This document shows, in pieces, positions 45,138 through 52,782 of a stretch of DNA of 64,000 nucleotides. The notes under the pieces are model-generated. The model saw only the letters and a list, made by a program, of their open reading frames with translations. It had not been told where the DNA came from and did no database searches. The stretch is from Actinoplanes sp. N902-109 (lineage in GTDB: Bacteria; Actinomycetota; Actinomycetes; Mycobacteriales; Micromonosporaceae), in the NCBI RefSeq assembly GCF_000389965.1, contig NC_021191.1:1303501-1367500 (forward strand). Reading direction: 5' to 3'. Every line of letters starts with the position of its first letter. Position 1 is the stretch's first letter. Both the position numbers and the translations under genes were made by a program.

Positions 45138-46109
45138 GTGACCGAGGAGCCCGCTGTGGGCGGCAATGCCCCGGCCGCACCCGAGCCGCCGCTCGACGAC
45201 CCGGTGCCACCCGCGCCGCCGCTCGACGACCCGGTGCCACCCGCGGTCATGGCCGGCGACCGGGCCGACCCGGGGCTGGGCAACCCCGCCGAGATCGGTC
45301 CCGCCGCGGATCCCTATGCACCGCATGGGTATCAGCCCGCTCCTTACTACCCGGCCGGCCCGTACGCACATCCCGGTCCGGCGGGGTGCGAGACGGTTCC
45401 GGTCGGCGCGCCCGGGCCCGGTCAGCCCCGGCCCGTGCGGGTCGGCCGCGGCACCGGCAAGCTGCCCAAGGGGCTGATCACCGCGTACTTCGCCGGTGGG
45501 CTCGCGCTGCTGGTCGTGGGCGTGGTCGCCGTTGTCTACCTGGCCGTCCGGGCGTACGGCGGCGCCACGGAGTCGATCACGGTGAGCGGGTCGGAGCGCG
45601 AGACCCCGGTGGTGACCCACAGCCGGTCGACCGCGCCGGCGGCCGAGCCGACGGCCGAGCCGGTCGCGCCCGACCCGTCCGATCCGGCTCGGGCCCGGTT
45701 CGGCCCGCAGCAGCTGGCGAACGGCAAGTCCTTCGTCGTCGACGGCGAGAACAACTCGAAGTTCGAGGTCACCGTCACCGCCGGGAAGTTCCGCAGGTCG
45801 GCCTGCGACATCTACTCGGTCAAGCCGCGGGAGGGCGGCTACCTGCCGGTCAAGCTGAAGGTCAAGGTGATGGAGGGCGAGCCCACGATCAGCGAGTACG
45901 ACTTCAAGTTCGAGGAGCCCGACGGCTCGTGGCTGCCCTCGGTGGGCGGCAGCGGGTGCGACGGCAAGGACTACGGCGGCTTCCTGCGGCACCTGTCGGC
46001 CGGGCGCTCGTACTCGTCCTCCGTGGTGTTCGACGTGCCCGGCAAGAAGGGCGACATCGTGTTCGTCTACCCGATCATGGACGTGGTCGCGTCCTGGAAG
46101 ATCGGCTGA
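45138..46109 (+). CDS. Membrane-anchored DUF4352-like protein
   Basis: 323 residues from GTG 45138, with GAGGAGG nine bases upstream. The N-terminal 110 residues are proline-rich with a duplicated PPLDDPVPPA segment; one membrane helix follows (about 114-136; LALLVVGVVAVVYLAV); the extracellular C-terminal domain (about 195-320) is beta-rich with FVVDGENNSKFEVTVTAGKF and two cysteines, resembling DUF4352. Function unknown. Convergent to the beta-family gene with only six bases between stops. Confidence 0.75.
   Translation: MTEEPAVGGNAPAAPEPPLDDPVPPAPPLDDPVPPAVMAGDRADPGLGNPAEIGPAADPYAPHGYQPAPYYPAGPYAHPGPAGCETVPVGAPGPGQPRPVRVGRGTGKLPKGLITAYFAGGLALLVVGVVAVVYLAVRAYGGATESITVSGSERETPVVTHSRSTAPAAEPTAEPVAPDPSDPARARFGPQQLANGKSFVVDGENNSKFEVTVTAGKFRRSACDIYSVKPREGGYLPVKLKVKVMEGEPTISEYDFKFEEPDGSWLPSVGGSGCDGKDYGGFLRHLSAGRSYSSSVVFDVPGKKGDIVFVYPIMDVVASWKIG
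45186..45245 (+). repeat. Perfect 30-bp tandem duplication in coding sequence
   Basis: Two identical 30-base units (45186-45215, 45216-45245) encode PPLDDPVPPA twice in the cytosolic proline-rich tail. It looks like a recent slippage event that keeps the frame. Confidence 0.9.
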
Positions 46110-46115
46110 GCCGGC

Positions 46116-47153
46116 TCACCCGGCGGGGATCAGGCCGTGCAGCACGTGCGCGATGTGGTGCGAGGTGCTCCACGCCATCCAGCTCGCCGGGCTGCCGCCG
46201 CCGCGGGCACTGCGCGCCCGCCGCGCGATCTCGGCGTCACCCCAGGAGAAACGGGCGCCGGCGGCCGGCCAGTGCGGTGAGCGCACGAGGGTCCGGCACA
46301 GGTCGTGGCAGCGGTCGTCGCTGCGGCCACCCCGGCGGGCCCAGCGATAGATCCACCAGTCGCGTTCGGCGGTGTAGCGCAGGGTGGGCAACTGGCGGTG
46401 GTTCGCCCCGTTCCTCCGTACGGGAGACGTCACCCCGTAATCCGCGTAGCCGACGCCCGGCGCACTCAGCCGGGCCCACACCCGGGCGTCCAGGCGACCC
46501 ACCGTGACCGGCTGGTCCGTCGGCAGATCGTCCAGATTGGGCGGCATGGCACCGGCCGCGACCGTCACCGAACGCCACGGCAGGGCCTGCGCCCAGCGCA
46601 GCACGTGCCGGGCCCGCTCCTCGACCTCGTCGGCGTGCGCCGCGCAGGCCGTTTCGGCCAGGTCGATCATCAGGTCGACCCGCTCGGCCGCCAGGCCGGA
46701 CCCGGTGAGCAGGCGAGCTGCGGTGGCCGTGGCCTCGGCGGGGTTGCGGGCGTCCCGATGCGGTTGCAACCGCAGCACCGCGCGCATCAGGTGCATGCGA
46801 GCGGCCAGGCCGTGTTCGGTCAGGCGCCGGTGGCTGTCCTGCGCCCGCAGCACCGGCAGCATCGCCACGCCCAGGTCAGCGAGCTCCTCGGCAAGGTCGA
46901 GCGGCGGCGACACCAGGATGTCGGCGGGGTCCGGCACCGCGCCGAGGTCCACCGCGACCGCTCCGGTGCGGGGCGGGACCTGCCGGATGAGCTGGGGCAA
47001 CCGGTCCTCCGGGCCGACCTCGACCAGCGGGGTGACCCGGCGCGCGGCGGTGGCGTCGAGATGATGCAATGCGGTGAGTTCGCCCCGGCGGGGGCGCAGG
47101 ATGGGCCGGTACACACCGTCGTCCGCGGCAGCGGGGCGAGTGAATACGGTCAT
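46116..47153 (-). CDS. Beta-family protein (T4 beta-protein type)
   Basis: 345 residues from ATG 47153. The start YRPILRPRRGELTALHHLD and TPLVEVGPEDRL, the central VDLMIDLAETAC, and the late RDWWIYRWARRGGR with HHIAHVLHGL match the layout of the beta-protein family (PF14350) found in phages and scattered on bacterial chromosomes. The molecular role is unknown. It is divergent from the Dna2/UPF1-like helicase with a 72-base gap, an arrangement that suggests joint control. Confidence 0.7.
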   Translation of the reverse strand: MTVFTRPAAADDGVYRPILRPRRGELTALHHLDATAARRVTPLVEVGPEDRLPQLIRQVPPRTGAVAVDLGAVPDPADILVSPPLDLAEELADLGVAMLPVLRAQDSHRRLTEHGLAARMHLMRAVLRLQPHRDARNPAEATATAARLLTGSGLAAERVDLMIDLAETACAAHADEVEERARHVLRWAQALPWRSVTVAAGAMPPNLDDLPTDQPVTVGRLDARVWARLSAPGVGYADYGVTSPVRRNGANHRQLPTLRYTAERDWWIYRWARRGGRSDDRCHDLCRTLVRSPHWPAAGARFSWGDAEIARRARSARGGGSPASWMAWSTSHHIAHVLHGLIPAG

Positions 47154-47225
47154 TCACTCAAAGTAGCGGGGCGAGTCGGATCGGCGACATAACGGTCGCG
47201 ATTCTCCACACCAGGTGCACCGAAA

Positions 47226-48626
47226 ATGTCGGACAGTACGGCTACGGTGGTCGCCGTGACGGTCCTGACCCCGCCGGAACCCCCGGCTGCCGAGGCGGCG
47301 CGCGTGATCGACGCCGTGCTGCGTGACCTGCAGACGTCGGCGCATCGCGGCGTCGTGGTCGACTCGCCGCCGGGCGCGGGCAAGAGCACCCTGGTGGTCC
47401 GCGCGGCCGGGGTGCTGGCCGCCACCGGTGCGCCGCTGATGATCGTGGCGCAGACCAACGAGCAGGTCGACGATCTCATCGACCGGCTGGCCAGGGCCTC
47501 GCCCGAGGTGGGTGTCGGCCGGTTGTCCGCGGTGGACTACGCGGCGACCGAGCGGGTCCGCGCGCACCCGGCCTGCCGCGTCGGCGCCAAGGTGGCCGAC
47601 CTGGGCGGCCCGCCGATCACCATCGGCACCGCCGCGAAGTGGGCCACGGTCACCGACGGCAGCTGGCCCTGGGCGATCGTCGACGAGGCCTACCAGATGC
47701 GGTCGGACGCGCTGCTGCGGGTGGCGCCCCGCTTCGAGCGTGCGTTGTTCGTCGGCGACCCCGGCCAGCTCGACCCGTTCTCCACCGTCGAGGTCGACCG
47801 CTGGACCGGCCTGTCCTGGGATCCCCTGCAGAGCGCGGTCGCCGTCCTGCTGCGGCACAACCCCGACCTGCCGGTCCACCGCCTGCCGGTCTCGTGGCGG
47901 CTGCCCGCCTCGGCGGCCCCGGTGGTCGCTGCGGCGTTCTACCCGTTCACCGGCTTCCGGGCCGGCACCGGGCCGGCCGACCGATCCTTGTCCTTCGGTA
48001 CGCCCGCGGCCCCGGCGACCGCCGCGGTGCGGGCCGCGACTTCCGGCCGTACGCCCGCGTTGTCGCTGGTCGACGAGGTGCTGGAGGTGGCGGCGGCCAC
48101 CGGGTGGGGGCTCTACGAGCTGCCCGCCCGGTTCACCGTGCGCACCGACGCCGAGGCGGCCGCGGCCTGCGCGCTCATCGCGGCCCGGGCTGTCACCCGC
48201 GCCGGTGTCACCCATTCCGAGGCGGGCACCGAGCCGCTGACCGCCGACCGGGTCGCCATCGGCGCCGCCCACCGCGACCAGGTCGCCGCCATCCGGGCGT
48301 TCCTGCCGCCGGAGGCCCGCGACATCACCGTCGACACCGCCAACCGCCTGCAGGGCCGCGAGTACGACCTGACCGTCGTGCTGCACCCGCTGTCCGGTCG
48401 CCGCGACGCGACCGCCTTCCACCTGGAGTCGGGCCGGCTGTGCGTGCTCACCTCCCGGCACCGCCACGCCTGCGTGGTCGTCGCCCGCGCGGGCATCCCC
48501 GACCTGCTCGACGCCCACCCCTCCACCGAGCCGGTGCACCTCGGCGTGCCGGTCAAGTTCCCGGACGGCTGGGAGGCGCATCAGGCCGTGCTCGCCCACC
48601 TGGAGCGGGTCACTGTCACCGCCTAG
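47226..48626 (+). CDS. Dna2/UPF1-like SF1 helicase
   Basis: 466 residues from ATG 47226. Motif I is SPPGAGKST (about 47), the motif Ia region IVAQTNEQVDDLIDRLA, motif II DEAY (D153-E154), motif III VGDPGQLDPF, motif IV-like VSWRLPASA, motif V GREYDLTVVL and motif VI region VLTSRHRHACVVV. This is the AAA_11/AAA_12 helicase core of the Dna2/UPF1 group, unusually short and without accessory domains. It probably moves 5' to 3' on single strands, as in the family. It may work with other nucleic-acid enzymes in the 38-48 kb region. Confidence 0.85.
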   Translation: MSDSTATVVAVTVLTPPEPPAAEAARVIDAVLRDLQTSAHRGVVVDSPPGAGKSTLVVRAAGVLAATGAPLMIVAQTNEQVDDLIDRLARASPEVGVGRLSAVDYAATERVRAHPACRVGAKVADLGGPPITIGTAAKWATVTDGSWPWAIVDEAYQMRSDALLRVAPRFERALFVGDPGQLDPFSTVEVDRWTGLSWDPLQSAVAVLLRHNPDLPVHRLPVSWRLPASAAPVVAAAFYPFTGFRAGTGPADRSLSFGTPAAPATAAVRAATSGRTPALSLVDEVLEVAAATGWGLYELPARFTVRTDAEAAAACALIAARAVTRAGVTHSEAGTEPLTADRVAIGAAHRDQVAAIRAFLPPEARDITVDTANRLQGREYDLTVVLHPLSGRRDATAFHLESGRLCVLTSRHRHACVVVARAGIPDLLDAHPSTEPVHLGVPVKFPDGWEAHQAVLAHLERVTVTA

Positions 48627-48752
48627 GTTGTCGATCAGCCGGCGCAGCACGGTCAGCGCCGCTCCCGCACCCGGCCGCTGCTGTGCGGCCTCAGCGTCCG
48701 CATCCTCCCGCATGTCCCGACGCTGAGAGTCGCAGCGCAGCCGAGGCCGGGG

Positions 48753-49373
48753 TCAGCCGGACCAGCGGTTGCTGTGCAGGAAGTCGGCCAGCGGGCGGCG
48801 GGTCTGCCACCCGTGGCGTTCGAGGTCGGGGGCCGGTTCGAGGTGGGTGACCGGGCCGAGGCAGAGCCAGGCGACCGGGCGGATGCCGGTGGGGATGCCG
48901 AGCAGGCCGCTGAGGAAGTCCTCGCGGTAGAAGGACACCCAGCCGACGCCGAGTCCTTCGGCCGTGGCGGCGAGCCACAGGTTCTGGATGGCCAGGCAGA
49001 CCGAATAGAGGCCGGCGTCTGCGATAGCGTGCCGGCCCAGGACGGCGGGGCTGCCCCGGGAGGGGTCGTAGGTGACCGCGATCGACATCGTGGACTCGAG
49101 GATGCCGTCGATCTTGATGCGGGCGAACCGTTGCGCCGCCTCGGCGTCCAGGGTGGCGGCGAAGACGTCGCGTTCGTGCCGGACGTGCTCGTGAAAGCGG
49201 CTGCGCACGGCGGGGTCCTCGATCAGGACGAAGTCCCAGGGCTGGCTGAGGCCGACGCTGGGGGCGGCGTGCGCGGCGGTCAGCACCCGGTCGAGGACGG
49301 CCGGGGCGATCGGGGCGCCGGTGAACTGGCCGCGGACGTCCCGGCGGGTGTGGATGATGTCGTACAGGTCCAT
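48753..49373 (-). CDS. bluB: 5,6-dimethylbenzimidazole synthase BluB
   Basis: 206 residues from ATG 49373. The nitroreductase-like fold with the BluB hallmarks RRDVRGQFTGAPI, APSVGLSQPWDFVLIEDP, ARIKIDGILESTMSIAVTYDP and GLGVGWVSFY identifies it as the flavin-destroying enzyme that converts FMNH2 and oxygen into the lower ligand of cobalamin. The cobalamin riboswitch directly upstream supports the assignment. Other cobalamin genes are not nearby. Confidence 0.92.
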   Translation of the reverse strand: MDLYDIIHTRRDVRGQFTGAPIAPAVLDRVLTAAHAAPSVGLSQPWDFVLIEDPAVRSRFHEHVRHERDVFAATLDAEAAQRFARIKIDGILESTMSIAVTYDPSRGSPAVLGRHAIADAGLYSVCLAIQNLWLAATAEGLGVGWVSFYREDFLSGLLGIPTGIRPVAWLCLGPVTHLEPAPDLERHGWQTRRPLADFLHSNRWSG

Positions 49374-49405
49374 GTCTGGGCAGGCTCCCGCTGCGATGGG
49401 TGGAC

Positions 49406-49591
49406 GCGAGGCCGGTCTTCGGACTCCCGGATCGTCACCTCACCGCCCGCCTTCCCAGCCGATGGCCAGTGGCTGCGCTCGCGGGGAGCGCGTGGGCGGC
49501 AGCTCCCCGGTCACCGCGGCGGGCCCGTGCCGGAATCGCACCGGCTTCCCAGATTCTCCCCGGCCGGCGGACCGGACGCGGGGCACCTCGC
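49406..49591 (-). promoter_or_regulatory. Cobalamin (B12) riboswitch
   Basis: Read leftwards from 49591: closing stem GCGAGG, core GGGAAGCCGGTGCGATTCC, then GGGCCCGCCGCGGTGA, a variable hairpin arm, GCCACTGG and GGCTGGGAAGGC, and the B12 box GAGTCCGAAGACCGGCC (49426-49410). It ends with CCTCGC (49411-49406), which pairs with the opening GCGAGG. All conserved blocks are present in order. It lies 32 bases upstream of the bluB start, so it should lower BluB synthesis when cobalamin is plentiful. Confidence 0.92.
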
Positions 49592-49614
49592 AACAAGTTT
49601 GTGCCGCCTGAACC

Positions 49615-50781
49615 CTAACGCAGCCAGCCGTCGATCTTGGGGTGGCAGGTGGCCTCGGCCGTTGCCCAGGGCACACCCAGTGTCGTGAGCGCCACGTCGG
49701 CGGGGGCCCGGCCGTTGCGCGCCACCCCGGTGAAGAAGGACAACAGCTGCTCCTTGCCGTACGCGGAAGCAAGACACCGCACCGCGAGATAGGCCATCGC
49801 GTAGTAGCCGACCCGGTCCGCAGGCGCCGGTGACCAGGGCAGGTCGAGGCGGCCCTGCCAGCCGGTGCGGCCGGCGAGGGCGCGGGCTGCCGCCTTTCTC
49901 CGGTACGCGGCCATGGGCGTCTGCTCCCACGCCACGTACTCGGCCATGCCCTCGATCGCCCAGTCGGCGTCGCCACCCAGCGTCCCCAGCAGCGTCGAGA
50001 CGTGGCCCAGTTCGTGCTTGAGCAGGTGTTCGTCGGGGGCCTCGGCGGCGTCGACGACCGTGAACGCGGTCTGCTTGCTGGTGCGGTCGACGAACCCGAG
50101 CGCGTCCTCGTCCGCGCCGATCGCGGCCGCCCACTCGTCCTCGGCCGCCAGGTAGATCAGGTACTTGCCGGGGCGGGCGATCGCGTAGCGGTCCGCGGCC
50201 AGAGCGGCCCGGTCCGCGGCGGCGATCCAGGACGACGGGGCCGGTCCGCCCGCCGATGCCGCGACGACCACGCGCGAGCCCTCGGCGAAGCTCAGCTCGC
50301 CGGTCTTCCAGGGCACCGCGATGGGCGTGCCGTTCGCAAACGTGAAGGTGGTCAGGGCGGCCCGCCCGTCCGTGACCCGCCAGACCGTCGCGGCGGTGAT
50401 CACGTCGCCCAGCGGCACATAGGTCTCGGCGTCCCGGGTGCAGCGGGTGTCCGCGAAGCACACCCGGATCTGCACCGCCGCCTGCCAGCTGCCGTGGTCG
50501 CCGGTCATGCTCGTGGTGCGGGGCAGCCATGCCGACACGTGGAAGCCGCGCAGGTTGCCGTACAACCGGAGCAGTTCGGGTTGCAGGGCCGGATCGACCG
50601 GGCGCAACCACCCGGTCCGGTCGCCGCGCTGCAGCGCGGCACCCTGCTCGGCGAGGGCCGTGCGGATGGCGGACGTCGCCTCCCGTACGCGGCCCGCGCC
50701 GGCCCGCACAGCGACGACCCCGCCGCACCCGGCCATCACGACGGCGAGTACGACCGGCCAGAGGCGCCTCCACCGGTTCAC
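49615..50781 (-). CDS. Membrane-attached HExxH metalloprotease
   Basis: 388 residues from GTG 50781; GTG 50817 is an alternative. A short basic N-terminus and hydrophobic segment ending AVVMAGCGG suggest a signal anchor or weak lipobox. A mixed alpha/beta region follows, and then a gluzincin-type site: KHELGH with WAIEGMAEYVA about 20 residues later supplying the third (Glu) ligand, as in peptidase-MA-like proteins. The remaining part is helical. It should be an extracytoplasmic zinc peptidase; the substrate is unknown. The stop lies 24 bases from the riboswitch. Confidence 0.75.
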   Translation of the reverse strand: MNRWRRLWPVVLAVVMAGCGGVVAVRAGAGRVREATSAIRTALAEQGAALQRGDRTGWLRPVDPALQPELLRLYGNLRGFHVSAWLPRTTSMTGDHGSWQAAVQIRVCFADTRCTRDAETYVPLGDVITAATVWRVTDGRAALTTFTFANGTPIAVPWKTGELSFAEGSRVVVAASAGGPAPSSWIAAADRAALAADRYAIARPGKYLIYLAAEDEWAAAIGADEDALGFVDRTSKQTAFTVVDAAEAPDEHLLKHELGHVSTLLGTLGGDADWAIEGMAEYVAWEQTPMAAYRRKAAARALAGRTGWQGRLDLPWSPAPADRVGYYAMAYLAVRCLASAYGKEQLLSFFTGVARNGRAPADVALTTLGVPWATAEATCHPKIDGWLR

Positions 50782-51115
50782 CTCGCGGACCCTATCAACG
50801 CCGCGGCTCGTGATCACTGTCTGTGGATGTTCGCAAGCACGTCACCGTCCCGAAATATGGATGCGGTTAACTGTCGAATAGAGGACTGATTCGCGAGCTG
50901 GCATGCAACTTGCAAGAGCGGTTCGCCTTGCAAGTTGCATGTTCGCGAGTGATGGAGCTGCTGCTTCAGCGTTGCCGCAACGGTTTGAAGCCTCCACCGG
51001 GTTTCACTCATCGACGAAAAAGAGATCTCTGAAGATGCCTCTTCCAGTCGATCTCCGATGGTGAAACTCTTCTAGCCAGACGTAGCGCCAGCGACACGGA
51101 CGGTGGTGGTCTTGA
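50782..51115. other. Divergent intergenic region with inverted repeat
   Basis: A 334-base stretch between the leftward metalloprotease and a rightward hypothetical gene, distinctly less GC-rich than the genes around it. It contains the large inverted repeat at 50902-50941 and presumably two promoters. No gene or RNA was recognised. Confidence 0.5.
50902..50941. repeat. Perfect 15-bp inverted repeat with inner stem
   Basis: Arms CATGCAACTTGCAAG (50902-50916) and its exact complement (50927-50941) flank ten bases in which GCG and CGC can extend the stem. Each arm contains the self-complementary octamer CTTGCAAG (50909-50916 and 50927-50934, 18 bases apart), and TTCGCGAG flanks the structure on both sides (50890-50897, 50942-50949). 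It could be a double operator or a transcript hairpin; there is no T-tract. Confidence 0.85.
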
Positions 51116-51784
51116 ATGCGTCCAGACGTTCTGGTCGGTCCTAGCGACTGGGTGGTCGAACAATTCGGCGACAAGGTGGCCGCCGAGATGTGGACCCGGG
51201 TTCCCGAGGCGTTGAGCACGGCGATCGAACGTGAAGTCACTGCCCATCCCTCGATGACGCAGACCACGGAACGAGTGTTGGCCAACCCGCGTTGGCCGCT
51301 GCCTTACGAGGAACTGGTCCTCTTCCTGGGCACGCTGCCGGGCGCCGAGATCATCAGCGTCCCGCGCTCGGTGTACCAGCTGGTGGTCATCAACAGGCAC
51401 GTGATCGTGCCGTGGTGCTACGGCCAGTCGGCCCAGGACTCGATGCGCGATGCAGCCGTCGGCCGCTCGTTCGGGCGGCTCGCCCGCGAGTTGCTGCGCC
51501 GTTTCGGACCGCCCTGGCGGCGGTCGCAGGCCGAGGTGCCGCTCCCGCTCGACGCGGTCGACGAGCGTGAGGTGGCCAAGATCTGCGCCGCGATAGCGAA
51601 GATCGAGCCGCGGCCCGAAGTGGTGATCGCCGGGTATGCGGGCGCGCCCCACCTGGGTCTGCTCCGCGCCTGCCTGGGCGAGCTCAAGTCCACGGACAAC
51701 GGTCACCTCGACTGGAGTCACCTGGACGACCTGCCGTTGCCTCCGCCGGTCATCCCGCGGCCGCGCCGGCTGCAATTCCCCTGA
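51116..51784 (+). CDS. Hypothetical protein
   Basis: 222 residues from ATG 51116, with GGTGGT seven bases upstream. It contains helical segments and a strand-rich middle (LPYEELVLFLGTLPGAEIISVPRSVYQLVVINRHVIVPW) and ends in a proline-rich tail. There is no signal peptide or membrane helix, and I do not recognise the family; the VINRHVIVPWCYG stretch is reminiscent of phospholipase-D-type effector-associated or restriction-linked proteins only in general tone, so no function is assigned. The nearby double inverted repeat may regulate it. Confidence 0.6.
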   Translation: MRPDVLVGPSDWVVEQFGDKVAAEMWTRVPEALSTAIEREVTAHPSMTQTTERVLANPRWPLPYEELVLFLGTLPGAEIISVPRSVYQLVVINRHVIVPWCYGQSAQDSMRDAAVGRSFGRLARELLRRFGPPWRRSQAEVPLPLDAVDEREVAKICAAIAKIEPRPEVVIAGYAGAPHLGLLRACLGELKSTDNGHLDWSHLDDLPLPPPVIPRPRRLQFP

Positions 51785-52022
51785 GACACCCGCACCGCGA
51801 ACTCGCTGCATCCTGCGGCAACGGACACCGCGCGTTGCTGCAGGATGCATCGTGCACGTCAAAGGCGCGGTTCGTCCCGGCGTACGGCGGGCGGGCTGCG
51901 GCACCGCCGCGGCCATACGGCGGGCTGCGGGGAAACACGCTGATAACGCGGCGGGAATATTGTCGGGCGTGCTGCTCGCCCGGTGTCGATGCGGACCCGG
52001 TCTCTGCCATCTGGGAGGGGTC

Positions 52023-52718
52023 ATGCCCAACCCGCGTGTCCGGTCCGTGCTGCTGTCCCGGCTGAGCGCCACGCCGCATGGCAGCTCGCAGGGGGAGATC
52101 CTCAACGAGCTGCGCCGCTGCATCCTGGACGGCGAGGTGCCGCCGGGGTCGCCGATCCCGGTCGACGGGGTGGCCGCCTCGTTCGGGGTGAGCCGGATCC
52201 CCGTACGCGAAGCCCTGATGACCTTGATCGGGGAGGGGCTGGTCGATCACCGGGCCCACACCGGGTACCGGGTCGCCACCCTGACCGCGGCCGAGTTCGG
52301 CGAGATCTACCTGGTCCGCGAGGCGCTGGAGACGGCCGCGATGCGGGTGGCGGTCGGGCTGGCCGAGGCCCGCGACGACGCGGAGGCCCAGGCGGCGCAT
52401 GCCGCGCTCACCGATGCCGTGGCCGCGGGCGACGGCCGGGCGCATCACCGCGAGAGCCGGCGCTTCCACCTCGCGCTGATCCGGCCGTGTGGCATGCAGC
52501 GGCTGCTGCACATGCTGGGCAGCGCATGGAACATGACCGAGCCGTTGCAGCCGATGTCGCATCTGGACGGCGCCGAGTGGAAACGCCTGCACGCCGATCA
52601 TGACGAGATGCTGGCGGCGTTTCTCGGCCGGGACGCCGACACGTTGATCGAGGTGGGCGGGGTGCACCACCGGCGGCTGCAGAGCTGCATCGCCCGGATA
52701 GATATATCTCTCCGCTAA
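52023..52718 (+). CDS. GntR-family regulator, FCD subgroup
   Basis: 231 residues from ATG 52023, with GGGAGGGG just upstream. Winged helix at about 22-85 (LNELRRCILDGEVPPGSPIPV, VAASFGVSRIPVREALMTLIGEGLV) and an FCD ligand domain (about 95-220; YLVREALETAAMRV, HRESRRFHLALI, HDEMLAAFLGRD with metal-binding-type His residues). It heads the permease-racemase-SDR operon, separated from the permease by 64 bases, and is expected to control it in response to its substrate. Confidence 0.92.
   Translation: MPNPRVRSVLLSRLSATPHGSSQGEILNELRRCILDGEVPPGSPIPVDGVAASFGVSRIPVREALMTLIGEGLVDHRAHTGYRVATLTAAEFGEIYLVREALETAAMRVAVGLAEARDDAEAQAAHAALTDAVAAGDGRAHHRESRRFHLALIRPCGMQRLLHMLGSAWNMTEPLQPMSHLDGAEWKRLHADHDEMLAAFLGRDADTLIEVGGVHHRRLQSCIARIDISLR
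52696..52713. promoter_or_regulatory. Candidate operator at the permease promoter
   Basis: An 18-base inverted repeat, GGATAGATA followed by TATCTCTCC, with one mismatch. It is AT-rich and lies in the last codons of the GntR gene, 70 bases before the permease start. Position and symmetry fit an operator of the adjacent GntR protein; no second copy was found to confirm it. Confidence 0.35.
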
Positions 52719-52782
52719 TCGCGCGGTAACAGCGCGTTCCTAGGTTGAGCGGCAGCTACGCGGCTCGACCTTGGGAGTGCGC

